This document shows, piece after piece, positions 34,924-43,891 of a DNA stretch of 64,000 bases. The DNA lies in the NCBI RefSeq assembly GCF_002577195.1, contig NZ_NULG01000057.1, positions 1 to 64,000 on the forward strand, given 5' to 3'. The DNA is from Bacillus sp. AFS041924 (lineage in GTDB: Bacteria; Bacillota; Bacilli; Bacillales; Bacillaceae_G). The notes beneath the pieces are model-generated. The model searched no databases. It saw nothing but the letters and a program-made list of their open reading frames with translations, and was not told the origin of the DNA. The position numbers were made by a program, and so were the translations under genes. Positions within the stretch are counted from its first letter, which is position 1. Every line of letters starts with the position of its first letter.

Positions 34924-36225
34924 TTAGCAGTTTAAATACGTTTCTTTTTCCCATTCTGATACTCGTAATCGATATGCATCCCATTCTTCTTTTTTGTTTT
35001 GAAGGAATGAATAAAATACGTGTTTTCCTAATACTTGCTGTAAAAATTCACTGTTTTCAAGTTCTGTAACTGCTTCTAGTAAGCTTCCAGGTAATGTATC
35101 AATTCCTTCAGCCTTTCTAGTTACATCATCCATTAAATACAGGTTTTCACTACGTTCAGCCGGAGGTGTTAATTGTCTTTCAATACCATCCAAGCCTGCA
35201 GAAAGTAGTACAGCTAAAGCTAAATAAGGATTTGCAGATGGGTCTGGATTTCTTACTTCAATTCGAGTACCTGCACCTCTTGCAGCCGGTATACGAATTG
35301 TACATGTACGATTACTTTGTGACCAAGCTACATAAACTGGTGCCTCATAGCCTGGAACTAATCGTTTATACGAATTAACAGTTGGATTTGTAACTGAAGC
35401 ATTTGCACGAGCATGCGTTAATACACCTGCAATAAATTGACGTGCTGTTTCAGATAATCCAATTGAATCATGCTGATCATAAAAGGCATTACCATTATTA
35501 TTTCCTAGACTCATATGACAATGCATACCTGAGCCATTTTCACCGAAAATTGGTTTTGGCATAAATGTTGCAACTAAACCATGTTTTTCGGCAATTGTTT
35601 TAACTGTATATTTAAATAATTGAATATTATCAGCTGTTTGTAATCCTGGTGCGTACTTCCAATCAATCTCATGTTGACCGATTGCTACTTCGTGATGTAA
35701 AGCTTCAACTTCTAAGCCTAACGCCTGAAGTGCTTTCGTAATTTCACGTCGAATAGTAACTGTTTTATCTAGGGGAGCTACATCAAAATATCCACCATTG
35801 TCATTTGGTACTAACTGATTTCCTTCTTTTGAAAATAGGAAGAATTCAGGTTCAGGTCCTACATTAAAAGAAGTGAATCCCTTGTCAGCCGCTTTTTCAA
35901 TTGCACGTTTAAGCACATTTCTAGGATCGCCTTCAAAAGGTGCCCCATTCGGATAATAAACATCGCATATGAATAATCCAACTTTTTCGTTAGTGTCGAC
36001 TTTCCAAGTATTTAAATCTGGGTAAAGCATCATATCACTTGCTTCAATTTTCGTGAATCCATTAATACTAGAGCCATCAAACATAGTTTCATTGTTAAGT
36101 ATTTTTTCAATTTGAGTGATTGGTAGTTCTAAATGTTTGAATACCCCTTCTACATCTGTAAAAAATAACTGTACAAATTCAAGGCTGTGTTCTTCAACAC
36201 TATTTAAAATCGTTTCCTTTTTCAT
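34924..36225 (-). CDS. Second glutamine synthetase in the glnRA operon
   Basis: 433 residues, type I. Active-site segments are kept ('GPEPEFFLF', 'HHEVAIGQHEID', 'GSGMHCHMSL', 'RTCTIRIPAARG'), so it is probably active. It differs from the canonical neighbour: 'GFVRIEESD' reads 'GFTKIEASD', putting Lys at the feedback-inhibition Arg62 position, and the C-terminus ends 'EWEKETYLNC' instead of 'PWERDQYMS'. Lying between glnR and glnA, it should share GlnR control. It may be a less feedback-sensitive isozyme, or one that does not bind GlnR/TnrA. Clear divergence rules out a recent duplication. Confidence 0.93.
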   Translation of the reverse strand: MKKETILNSVEEHSLEFVQLFFTDVEGVFKHLELPITQIEKILNNETMFDGSSINGFTKIEASDMMLYPDLNTWKVDTNEKVGLFICDVYYPNGAPFEGDPRNVLKRAIEKAADKGFTSFNVGPEPEFFLFSKEGNQLVPNDNGGYFDVAPLDKTVTIRREITKALQALGLEVEALHHEVAIGQHEIDWKYAPGLQTADNIQLFKYTVKTIAEKHGLVATFMPKPIFGENGSGMHCHMSLGNNNGNAFYDQHDSIGLSETARQFIAGVLTHARANASVTNPTVNSYKRLVPGYEAPVYVAWSQSNRTCTIRIPAARGAGTRIEVRNPDPSANPYLALAVLLSAGLDGIERQLTPPAERSENLYLMDDVTRKAEGIDTLPGSLLEAVTELENSEFLQQVLGKHVFYSFLQNKKEEWDAYRLRVSEWEKETYLNC

Positions 36226-36282
36226 TTATATTTCCCCCTATATAAATATAAAAGCTAGAATAATCCAGATTTAATCAATAAC

Positions 36283-36684
36283 TTAATGAAAGAATCGAGA
36301 CATATCTCCTTGTCGTAAAGAAGTTTTACCTAATTTACCATTTTGATATAACTCTTGACGAAGCATTTTTCGAAGCTGTTCATCTGATATTGATTTTTCA
36401 ACAATGACTTGTTGAACGATTGTTTCTTTGGATTTTTCTGACGATTTTAGATTTAGCACTTCTTTAATTCCCGCTAAATTTAAGCCTTGTTCTATAAATG
36501 TTTTTATCTCTAATAATCGATCGACATCATTAAAAGAAAATAATCTACGATTTCCTTCAGTACGCGCTGGTCGAATTAAACCATGCTCTTCATAATATCG
36601 AATTTGTCTTGCAGATAATTCAGTTAACGAAATGACTATTCCGATTGGGAAAAGTGGCGTTGAGCGTCTTACTTGATCATTCAT
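36283..36684 (-). CDS. glnR: GlnR, MerR-family nitrogen repressor
   Basis: 133 residues from ATG 36684, with AAAGGAG upstream; an earlier in-frame ATG has no site. The MerR-type HTH reads '[18 protein letters not shown]' and '[16 protein letters not shown]'. The tail '[15 protein letters not shown]' is the regulatory C-terminus typical of Bacillus GlnR, which represses DNA binding until feedback-inhibited GlnA is present. It heads an operon with two glutamine synthetases and is itself behind two GlnR operators. Confidence 0.95.
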   Translation of the reverse strand: MNDQVRRSTPLFPIGIVISLTELSARQIRYYEEHGLIRPARTEGNRRLFSFNDVDRLLEIKTFIEQGLNLAGIKEVLNLKSSEKSKETIVQQVIVEKSISDEQLRKMLRQELYQNGKLGKTSLRQGDMSRFFH

Positions 36685-36713
36685 AGCAATGCTCCTTTCG
36701 TTCATCTATTTGT

Positions 36714-36742
36714 ATTTTATTCCATGTTAGATATTCTGTCAA
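36714..36742 (-). promoter_or_regulatory. SigA-type promoter of glnR operon
   Basis: On the minus strand TTGACA (36742-36737) and TAAAAT (36719-36714) are separated by exactly 17 bases, an excellent sigma-A promoter about 30 bases ahead of the glnR start. Confidence 0.85.
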
Positions 36743-36764
36743 TACGATGTTAGAAAATCTAACA
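36725..36764. promoter_or_regulatory. Two GlnR/TnrA operators
   Basis: 36748-36764 (TGTTAGAAAATCTAACA) fits the TGTNA-N7-TNACA consensus exactly. 36725-36741 (TGTTAGATATTCTGTCA) fits with one mismatch. The first lies just upstream of the -35 box and the second covers it, as in the B. subtilis glnRA promoter, so autorepression is expected. Confidence 0.88.
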
Positions 36765-36825
36765 TGAAATTATTTGTTTTTTATTCTATGCATTTTTATG
36801 TAAAATTCTACTATTTTATCAAAAA

Positions 36826-36856
36826 AAATAATCTCCATTAGTTTGGAGATTATTGC
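36826..36856 (-). terminator. Intrinsic terminator downstream of mtnKA
   Basis: AATAATCTCCA pairs with TGGAGATTATT around TTAGTT; the minus strand continues TTTTTTTTGAT. It is about 290 bases after the mtnA stop. Confidence 0.7.
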
Positions 36857-36941
36857 AGTTTGTATTCAAATATTGTCCTATGTAAAAAAGTCTTTCGATT
36901 AGCTAATGTAACAATATTTTGTACATCATATTCTACGTTTT

Positions 36942-36976
36942 GTAATGAGAATCCCTTTAAAAGAATTCTCATTACT
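36942..36976. repeat. Inverted repeat between glnR and mtnA
   Basis: GTAATGAGAAT pairs perfectly with ATTCTCATTAC over a 13-base loop, without a T-run on either strand. Within the 36765-37146 gap, which otherwise holds only the terminator at 36826. Its role is unknown. Confidence 0.5.
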
Positions 36977-37146
36977 TCTTACAATTACTACAAAATTTAG
37001 TTTCTCTTTTACGAGTTTCTTCCTATTATTAGTTCATGTTTACGTTTTGCCAATAATTTTTATCTAAACTTATATCCATTTCTCTACGGTACAAGTTGCG
37101 AAATTTCAGTTTAATTTAATCGTAAAATAACCGATTTATCTTTTCT

Positions 37147-38196
37147 TTACTCTTGCTCCCAACCTTTAAACGTTTCTTTATAATGACTTGAAACAATTCC
37201 TTTTTCTGTAATAATCGCCGTTATTAATTCATTCGGTGTTACATCAAACGCTGGGTTAAGGACATCAATACCGTCTGGAGCAATTTGAACATTTCCAATA
37301 TGCGTTACTTCAGAACGATCACGTTGTTCAATGACAATTTCACATCCTGATTCAATTGATAAATCAATAGTCGATAAAGGAGCAGCTACATAAAACGGAA
37401 TTTGGTAATAATTAGCTAAAATCGCTAATTGTAAAGTTCCAATTTTATTTGCAGTATCACCATTTGCAGTAATGCGATCTGCCCCAACAATGACTGCATC
37501 AACCTTTTTATTTTGTAATAAATAGCCAACCATGTTATCAGTTAATAATGTAACCGGGATACCACTTTGATTTAACTCCCATGAAGTCAGTCTAGCGCCT
37601 TGAAATACTGGTCTAGTTTCTGTTGCATACGCTGAAATTTCCCAGCCCTTTTCTTTCGCTAAGTGCAGTGGAGCTAAAGCTGTTCCGTATCGACTTGTAG
37701 CAATACTACCTGCGTTGCAATGAGTTAATACAGCAGCTCCATCATGTAATAAAGTTAAAGCATTTTCACCAATTTCTTTGCAAGTTGCTTCATCTGCAAG
37801 ATGTAATTTAATCGCTTCTTCCATAATGGTTAATTTAGCTTCTGAAACAGTTATTGCTTCTTTACTAACGCTAATTAGCTTTTCAACTGCCCATGCTAAA
37901 TTTACCGCAGTAGGTCTAGCACTAATTAGCTCATCCGCTAATACTCTTGCTTGATTATGAAATTCATCAATCTGTTCAGTGTCGATGTCTCTAACTCCTA
38001 AATATAGTCCATACGCTGCAGCTAAACCAATCGCCGGTGCACCTCTTACTTGTAGCTTCACGATTGCTTCACGTACATCTAATAAAGTAGTTGCATCAAA
38101 ATAATAGATTTCGGTTGGTAATTTAGTTTGGTCTAAAATTTTTAAACTTTCACCGTTCCATTGTAATGATTCTGGTATTTGCTGTAATGTAGTCAT
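37147..38196 (-). CDS. mtnA: Methylthioribose-1-phosphate isomerase
   Basis: 349 residues, standard length. It converts methylthioribose-1-phosphate to methylthioribulose-1-phosphate, second step of the salvage route after MtnK. Family segments 'LQVRGAPAIGLAAAYG', 'LTHCNAGSIATSRYGTA', 'RPVFQGARLTSWEL' and 'VIVGADRITANGDTANKIGT' contain the catalytic Cys and Asp. It follows mtnK by 6 bases, the same two-gene order as in B. subtilis. Control is through the SAM riboswitch ahead of mtnK. Confidence 0.97.
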   Translation of the reverse strand: MTTLQQIPESLQWNGESLKILDQTKLPTEIYYFDATTLLDVREAIVKLQVRGAPAIGLAAAYGLYLGVRDIDTEQIDEFHNQARVLADELISARPTAVNLAWAVEKLISVSKEAITVSEAKLTIMEEAIKLHLADEATCKEIGENALTLLHDGAAVLTHCNAGSIATSRYGTALAPLHLAKEKGWEISAYATETRPVFQGARLTSWELNQSGIPVTLLTDNMVGYLLQNKKVDAVIVGADRITANGDTANKIGTLQLAILANYYQIPFYVAAPLSTIDLSIESGCEIVIEQRDRSEVTHIGNVQIAPDGIDVLNPAFDVTPNELITAIITEKGIVSSHYKETFKGWEQE

Positions 38197-38202
38197 CGAT
38201 TA

Positions 38203-39369
38203 TTACTCCAATCCGTTTAGTAAGTTCCCAATATTTTTAATATTAAATCTATTTTTTATGCAGTATACTCCGAATTTTAAGACTTCTTTCTTTACTTTAA
38301 TTTTTTGAGTATGTTCAAGTGAATCAACGTCTTCAACATGAGCCAGACCGATACTTCTACGGATTAATTCACATCCAATAACCCCAATCGCATCCACCCA
38401 ATATCCTTCTATTTTTTCTTTAATTAAAGCTAATTGATTGAATGGTCTAACACTATGCTCTTCCCAGAGTTGAATAAATGTTTCATTAAAAATTTTCTCG
38501 ATCTTCAAAATGTGTTCAATAATTTCGTCTTTTTGTTCAGTTCGGCTGAAAATTTGAACAAGTAGATTTGCTTGAATTTGACCCAAATCAAATCCAATTG
38601 GTCCTACAAATGCAAATTCAGGGTCAATTATTTTTGTCTCAGTTGCAGAAACAAAAATGCTTCCTGTATGTAAATCACCATGTAATAAAGCTTCTTTTTT
38701 CGATAAAAAATCTAATTTTAGTTTCGCTACCTCGATTTGTAAATCTGAATCATTCCACAGTTCTTGAATTTCTTCTGTTAGTTCTTCTTCAAAATTATTC
38801 GTTTCACTGTTAAAAAACGGATCTGTATAAACTAGATTTTCTGTTATATCACATAATTCTGGATTATTAAAAAGATACTCTAACTCTTTTTTCTTAGCTG
38901 GTGTAGTTCCAAAGTCTGAAGTGAAAAATAATGACTTCGCTAAAAATTCGCCTATATGTTCAGCGAAGAACGGATAACTTTTCTTCTCAATTAGACTTTT
39001 TCGTAAAATTTGTAAGTGAGAAAGATCTTCCATCACAGTTAGGGCTTGATCCTCATCATGTTCTAAAATTTTCGGTGCATGTAATGGAATTAACTCATTA
39101 TAAATTTTTGTCGCATTGCTCTCGATCGTTGCACGGTTTAATGTTAGTGGCCAGCTTTCACCAACAACTTTTGCATATGGTAGTGCCTGTTTAATAATTA
39201 ACCCCTTTTCACTTCCTACTGGTGTAACTTTAAAAACTAAATTTAAATTCCCGTCTCCGATTTCAACACTTTCACATAGCTCATTTTTAAAATAGCCAAG
39301 TTTTTGTAAATAAGTAATGGCAGTTGCTTCCGTTAAAGGTCTATATTCTTTTCTTTGTTTAACAGTCAT
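38203..39369 (-). CDS. mtnK: Methylthioribose kinase
   Basis: 388 residues from ATG 39369, which has AAGGGGG nine bases upstream; longer frames run into the riboswitch terminator. It phosphorylates methylthioribose with ATP. The APH-like kinase fold shows 'LLHGDLHTGSIFV' (catalytic Asp) and 'IIDPEFAFVGPIGFDLGQ' (metal-binding Asp). It forms an operon with mtnA. The SAM-I riboswitch at 39450-39610 should turn it off when SAM is plentiful. Confidence 0.96.
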   Translation of the reverse strand: MTVKQRKEYRPLTEATAITYLQKLGYFKNELCESVEIGDGNLNLVFKVTPVGSEKGLIIKQALPYAKVVGESWPLTLNRATIESNATKIYNELIPLHAPKILEHDEDQALTVMEDLSHLQILRKSLIEKKSYPFFAEHIGEFLAKSLFFTSDFGTTPAKKKELEYLFNNPELCDITENLVYTDPFFNSETNNFEEELTEEIQELWNDSDLQIEVAKLKLDFLSKKEALLHGDLHTGSIFVSATETKIIDPEFAFVGPIGFDLGQIQANLLVQIFSRTEQKDEIIEHILKIEKIFNETFIQLWEEHSVRPFNQLALIKEKIEGYWVDAIGVIGCELIRRSIGLAHVEDVDSLEHTQKIKVKKEVLKFGVYCIKNRFNIKNIGNLLNGLE

Positions 39370-39394
39370 TGAATCCATCCCCCTTGATTTTTGC

Positions 39395-39430
39395 AAAATA
39401 AAAAGCCTCTTTTCCGAGACGAAAAGAGGC
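39395..39430 (-). terminator. Riboswitch-controlled terminator before mtnK
   Basis: On the minus strand GCCTCTTTTC pairs with GAAAAGAGGC around a CGTCTCG loop and is followed by TTTTTATTTT. It is the expression platform of the SAM riboswitch. Confidence 0.92.
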
Positions 39431-39449
39431 AATGTTAATTGGCTTTCGT

Positions 39450-39610
39450 CTCTTATCTACCAGAAAAATTACTTTTCTGTTGGAATTAGCACCGTGCCTT
39501 ACTGAGCCAAAAGCTCAGGCGTATTCAATACGCCCCATTTCACAATGGTATTACAGTCGGTTGCTGGGCATCATCGGGCCAAATCCCTCCGCCTACTCGA
39601 AATAAGAGTT
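39450..39610 (-). ncRNA. SAM-I (S-box) riboswitch, mtnKA leader
   Basis: Minus-strand sequence shows the conserved core: an ACTCTTAT ... GATAAGAG P1 stem, 'GAGTAGGCGGAGGGAT', 'CCCGATGATGCCCAGCAACC', and 'CACGGTGCTAATTCC'. These match the S-box consensus well. It binds S-adenosylmethionine and, when bound, allows the downstream terminator to form. An extended P3 ('GGGCGTATTGAATACGCC' region) is present. Confidence 0.96.
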
Positions 39611-39659
39611 CGCATATTTGATTTTATAATCGTATTTTAGTTTAAAGAATTTTAATTTG

Positions 39660-40457
39660 TCAATTACTTTTTTTAACTTTTTTATAAATTTCTTCTTTTC
39701 TGTCTTCAAAAATAGGGATCGTACCACGTATTTCATCGACTTTTTTCGGATCAATGTCTCCAATTACGATTTCTTCATTCGTGCTACCTTTGGTAATTAC
39801 TTCACCCCAAGGATCAATAATCATTGATCCTCCACCAAACGTATTCGCTAGATCCTTTCCTACTCGATTGCAAGCAACAACATAGCATTGGTTTTCAATT
39901 GCTCTTGCTTTTAATAAAATATCCCAGTGATTCATTCTTTGAATTGGCCATTCAGCGACAAAAAATAAAACTTTTGCACCCTTTTGAGAATGAGCACCAA
40001 TCCATTCTGGAAAACGTAAATCATAGCAGACAAAACCTGCAGCACTTAAACCATCGACTTCAAAAAGTCCGTCTGTCTCGCCAGCTAGAAGATAGTGATG
40101 CTCATTCATAAGCTGGAATAAATGAACTTTATCATAAGTTTTTACTAATTCTCCAGTACTGCTAATAATATTTAACGTATTCGTAACACCATTTTCTCTT
40201 GCAATTGGAAACGAGCCAGCAATCAACGTTATGTTATTCGTTTTTGCAATCGACTGAAGTTCAGAAATAATCGCTTCTTGTTTACCTGTATGCAACCCAA
40301 TTTCTTCAAGACAGTATCCTGTAGTCCACAACTCCGGTAATACGATTACATTAGCATTTTCTTTAACAGCATCGTTAATTTTGGATTTTATGTTCTCAAA
40401 ATTAGACATTGAATCGCCTAAAATAACATCTGATTGAATACACGCAATTTTAATCAC
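39660..40457 (-). CDS. mtnU: Omega-amidase / carbon-nitrogen hydrolase MtnU
   Basis: 265 residues, nitrilase fold with the catalytic triad Glu ('VIVLPELWTTGY'), Lys ('KTYDKVHLF') and Cys ('AAGFVCYDLRFPE'). In the salvage route MtnU-type omega-amidases hydrolyse alpha-ketoglutaramate formed by the MtnE transamination. It is divergent from mtnE, 150 bases apart, and lies upstream of the mtnKA riboswitch on the same strand. No riboswitch precedes it. Confidence 0.92.
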   Translation of the reverse strand: MIKIACIQSDVILGDSMSNFENIKSKINDAVKENANVIVLPELWTTGYCLEEIGLHTGKQEAIISELQSIAKTNNITLIAGSFPIARENGVTNTLNIISSTGELVKTYDKVHLFQLMNEHHYLLAGETDGLFEVDGLSAAGFVCYDLRFPEWIGAHSQKGAKVLFFVAEWPIQRMNHWDILLKARAIENQCYVVACNRVGKDLANTFGGGSMIIDPWGEVITKGSTNEEIVIGDIDPKKVDEIRGTIPIFEDRKEEIYKKVKKSN

Positions 40458-40606
40458 AATTTATTCACCCTATTCTAAATTTTATAGACATTTTTAAATC
40501 GAGCATATATGATGGTGAAAGTTATTGCAACAGTCGTTCATGAAAATCATTCGATTAAGAAACGATCTAGTCAGCTTAAATTTATTATATTTTTGGAGTG
40601 ATTAAC

Positions 40607-41785
40607 TTGAAGCATAGTAAACTATTAAACAATTTACCAAAACAATTTTTTGCTTCACTAGTTCAAAAAGTGAATCAGTCGATAGGTAATGGTCATGATG
40701 TAATTAATCTTGGTCAAGGTAATCCAGATCAGCCCACGCCTGATCATATTATAAAAGCTTTGCAGCAATCTGTTGAAAATCCATTAACTCATCGTTATTC
40801 TCCGTTTAGAGGGATGAGTTCATTAAAAAATGCGGTTGTAGAATTTTATAAACGAGAGTATGATGTTGACTTAGACCCGGAGGAAGAAGTAGCCATTTTA
40901 TTTGGTGGAAAAGCAGGCTTAGTTGAGCTACCGCTTTGTTTATGTGACGCGGGTGATACTATTTTAGTTCCAGACCCTGGCTATCCTGACTATTTATCTG
41001 GTATATCTTTATCTAAAACGGTGCCTTACATGCTCCCATTAGTTGAACAAAATCATTTTTTACCAGATTATAAATTAATTCCTCAGGAAATTTTGGATGC
41101 TAGTAAAATATTATTTATTAATTATCCAAATAATCCTACTGGGGCTATAGCAACAGAGGAATTTTTTAGAGATACTGTTGAACTTGCTAAAAATAATCAA
41201 ATTACAGTTTGTCATGATTTTGCGTATGGTGCGTTTGGATTTGATGGTAAAAAACCGTTAAGTTATCTTCAAACACCTGGAGCAAAAGAATGCGGTATTG
41301 AAATTTATACACTTTCTAAAACTTATAATATGGCCGGTTGGAGAATTGGTTTTGCAGTAGGAAATAAAGAGGTTATTTCAGCAATTAATTTATTACAAGA
41401 CCATCTATACGTTAGTATCTTTCCTGCTGTACAAGAAGCTGCCGCTGCTGCATTAACTGAATCTCAAGAAAGTGTTAAACAATTACTAGCACTTTATGAA
41501 GAGCGCAGAAATGTAATTATTAGCGGATGTCATGAAATCGGCTGGGAAGTAACTGCGCCTGCAGGTAGCTTTTTTGCATGGTTAAAAATTCCAGCAGGTT
41601 TTACCTCGCAGGAATTTGCTGATCTATTACTTGAAAAAGCACATATTGCAGTTGCTCCTGGGAATGGCTTTGGTGAATACGGTGAAGGGTATGTAAGAGT
41701 CGGGCTGTTATCTGACACAGATCGACTGAAGGAAGCAATTGCTAGATTAAAAGAAATTGAAATATTTTCAAAATTTAATGTTTGA
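40607..41785 (+). CDS. mtnE: MtnE aminotransferase (methionine salvage)
   Basis: 392 residues from TTG 40607 (TTGGAG upstream; the GTG inside that site is rejected). Class I/II PLP fold: 'NLGQGNPDQPTPDHII', 'PNNPTGAIAT', and the PLP lysine in 'YTLSKTYNMAGWRIGF'. It transfers an amino group, typically from glutamine, to 2-keto-4-methylthiobutyrate to make methionine, the last step of the pathway. It is divergent from mtnU and followed by the SAM riboswitch of mtnWXBD, so it is not itself under that switch. Confidence 0.94.
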   Translation: MKHSKLLNNLPKQFFASLVQKVNQSIGNGHDVINLGQGNPDQPTPDHIIKALQQSVENPLTHRYSPFRGMSSLKNAVVEFYKREYDVDLDPEEEVAILFGGKAGLVELPLCLCDAGDTILVPDPGYPDYLSGISLSKTVPYMLPLVEQNHFLPDYKLIPQEILDASKILFINYPNNPTGAIATEEFFRDTVELAKNNQITVCHDFAYGAFGFDGKKPLSYLQTPGAKECGIEIYTLSKTYNMAGWRIGFAVGNKEVISAINLLQDHLYVSIFPAVQEAAAAALTESQESVKQLLALYEERRNVIISGCHEIGWEVTAPAGSFFAWLKIPAGFTSQEFADLLLEKAHIAVAPGNGFGEYGEGYVRVGLLSDTDRLKEAIARLKEIEIFSKFNV

Positions 41786-41843
41786 CAATTGGTTTTGTTC
41801 ATGAAATAATGCGATTATATTAATAATTCAAAATTAAATATAA

Positions 41844-41948
41844 ACTTATTCAGAGTAGGTGGAGGGACCGAGCCCGATGAAACCCGGCAACCGGCTAGTA
41901 AAATAGCACGGTGCTAATTCTCGCAGCATTTTGCTGACAGATAAGGTG
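41844..41948 (+). ncRNA. SAM-I (S-box) riboswitch, mtnWXBD leader
   Basis: Core elements: ACTTATTCAGAGTAGGTGGAGGGA-type 5' part (read in pieces), 'CCCGATGAAACCCGGCAACC', 'GCACGGTGCTAATTCT' and closing 'CAGATAAGGT'. This is a compact S-box about 105 bases long, shorter than the mtnKA copy. SAM binding should release the terminator downstream. Confidence 0.96.
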
Positions 41949-41953
41949 TAGGT

Positions 41954-41985
41954 AAACCTCTCCTTAGTGGAGAGGTTTTTTGTTT
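41954..41985 (+). terminator. Riboswitch-controlled terminator before mtnW
   Basis: AACCTCTCC pairs with GGAGAGGTT around TTAGT, followed by TTTTTGTTT. It is the expression platform of the upstream aptamer. Confidence 0.92.
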
Positions 41986-42010
41986 GATTAAAACTTTTGG
42001 AGGTTATGAA

Positions 42011-43231
42011 ATGAGTGGAGTTATTGCAACTTACCAAGTTTATGATAAAAATCATCATTTAGAAAAAAAAGCCGAGTCAATTGCACTTGGTTTGACAGTT
42101 GGTTCATGGACGTCTTTACCACAAAATGATCAAATTCAGTTACAAAAACATAAAGGCAAAGTACTCTCAGTTCTAGAAGTAGAATGCGAGGAAAATATTG
42201 TTAACTTTTTAGGCTATAAACCTACAAAAGGAATTATCGAAATCTATTATCCTAGTTTAAATTTTTCAGCTGATCTTCCAGCTATCTTAACAACAGTTTT
42301 CGGTAAGCTGTCTCTTGATGGCGAAATTAAACTGATCGATTTAAATTTTACTGATGACCTATTAAATCTATTTCCCGGCCCAAAATTTGGTATTAAAGGC
42401 ATTCGTGAGAAATTAGATGTTTATGACCGCCCTTTATTAATGAGCATTTTCAAATCAATTATTGGTAGAGAGATCCCGTACATTTCTGAAGAATTAAAGA
42501 AACAAGCTTTAGGTGGCGTTGATTTAATTAAAGACGACGAAATACTTTTTGACACAAACACAACATTAACTGATCGTGTCATCTATGGGAAAAATATTTT
42601 GAATCAAGTTTATGAAAAAACAGGACACAAAACTTTATATGCGGTGAATTTAACCGGTCGTACATACGAGTTAAAAGAAAAAGCATTACGCGCTGCAGAA
42701 GCTGGAGCAGATGTATTTTTATTAAATGTATTTTCTTATGGAATTGATGTACTTCAAGGTTTAGCAGAAGATCCTTCAATCAATGTACCAATCATGGCTC
42801 ATCCTGCTGTTTCGGGTGCATTTACTGCATCTCCAATTTATGGAATAGACGCTGGATTATTACTTGGTAAACTTTTAAGAATTGCAGGTGCAGACTTTAG
42901 CTTATTCCCTTCACCTTATGGTTCAGTTGCTTTAAAGAAAGAAACCGCTTTAAAAATTGCTGAAAATCTAACTGAATCAAATGGATTAAAAGAGACATTC
43001 CCAGTACCATCTGCCGGAATTCATCCAGGACTTGTGCCTCAATTAATTAGAGATTTTGGAATAGAGCAAGTAATCAACGCTGGCGGTGGAATTCATGGTC
43101 ATCCTGATGGACCAATTGGCGGTGGAAATGCATTTAGAGAAGCAATTTCAGCAACATTGTCTGGTGTTGAACTAAATGACTACGCACTTCCAAATACATC
43201 ATTACAAAAAGCACTACAACTTTGGGGGTAA
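42011..43231 (+). CDS. mtnW: DK-MTP-1-P enolase, RuBisCO-like MtnW
   Basis: 406 residues from ATG 42011 (TTTTGGAGG upstream). A RuBisCO-like protein that tautomerises 2,3-diketo-5-methylthiopentyl-1-phosphate. The carbamylated-lysine motif '[13 protein letters not shown]' (Lys174, with Asp/Glu ligands) is intact, as is '[15 protein letters not shown]' near the end. It opens the mtnW-X-B-D operon, reading 6 bases into mtnX, and is governed by the SAM riboswitch just upstream. Confidence 0.96.
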   Translation: MSGVIATYQVYDKNHHLEKKAESIALGLTVGSWTSLPQNDQIQLQKHKGKVLSVLEVECEENIVNFLGYKPTKGIIEIYYPSLNFSADLPAILTTVFGKLSLDGEIKLIDLNFTDDLLNLFPGPKFGIKGIREKLDVYDRPLLMSIFKSIIGREIPYISEELKKQALGGVDLIKDDEILFDTNTTLTDRVIYGKNILNQVYEKTGHKTLYAVNLTGRTYELKEKALRAAEAGADVFLLNVFSYGIDVLQGLAEDPSINVPIMAHPAVSGAFTASPIYGIDAGLLLGKLLRIAGADFSLFPSPYGSVALKKETALKIAENLTESNGLKETFPVPSAGIHPGLVPQLIRDFGIEQVINAGGGIHGHPDGPIGGGNAFREAISATLSGVELNDYALPNTSLQKALQLWG

Positions 43232-43237
43232 ACAGCA

Positions 43238-43891
43238 ATGGCAATAAAGATTTTTTGTGATTTTGATGGAACAATTACTGAAGGAGACAATATCGTCAAT
43301 TTAATTAAGGAATTTGCTCCTCCTTCAGTAAGTGAATTAACAAGTGAAGTATTGAATGGCAATCTATCCATTCGAGAAGGCGTTGAGAAAATGTTTGCTA
43401 CAATTCCTTCATCGAAAAAACAAGATATGATTGATTTTGTAATCAATCGTACGGTCATTCGTGATGGTTTTACCGATTTTATTCAATTCGTAAACGACCA
43501 ACCTATTGAGTTAAAGGTTGTAAGTGGTGGATTAGACTTTTTCGTTCATCCTATTTTAGCAGAGTACCTTCCACCTTCTGCTATTTTATGTAATCGTACA
43601 GACTTTACTGGCCAAACTGTAAAAATTCATTGGGATCATTCATGTGATGAAAATTGTACGAATGACTGTGGAATGTGTAAGCCATCCGTAAAGAGAAAAT
43701 TTAGTGATTTGGATGATTTTATTATTGTCATCGGTGATTCAATTACTGACTTACAAATTGCAAAAGAAGCTAATTTAATTTTTGCTCGTGATTTCTTAAA
43801 GGATAAATGCGAAGAATTATCTTTACCTTTTATACCTTTTGAAAATTTTTATGATATACGAGCTTCATTAGAGAAGGAGGTGCTAGTATGA
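43238..43891 (+). CDS. mtnX: HK-MTPenyl-1-P phosphatase MtnX
   Basis: 217 residues, HAD superfamily: nucleophile Asp in 'IFCDFDGTITEGDNI', then 'VVSGGLDFFV' and 'VIGDSITDLQIAKEA'. It dephosphorylates 2-hydroxy-3-keto-5-methylthiopentenyl-1-phosphate to give the acireductone. It overlaps mtnB by 4 bases (ATGA), a sign of translational coupling. A cysteine cluster ('DENCTNDCGMCK') in the cap domain is a typical feature of Bacillus MtnX. Confidence 0.95.
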   Translation: MAIKIFCDFDGTITEGDNIVNLIKEFAPPSVSELTSEVLNGNLSIREGVEKMFATIPSSKKQDMIDFVINRTVIRDGFTDFIQFVNDQPIELKVVSGGLDFFVHPILAEYLPPSAILCNRTDFTGQTVKIHWDHSCDENCTNDCGMCKPSVKRKFSDLDDFIIVIGDSITDLQIAKEANLIFARDFLKDKCEELSLPFIPFENFYDIRASLEKEVLV

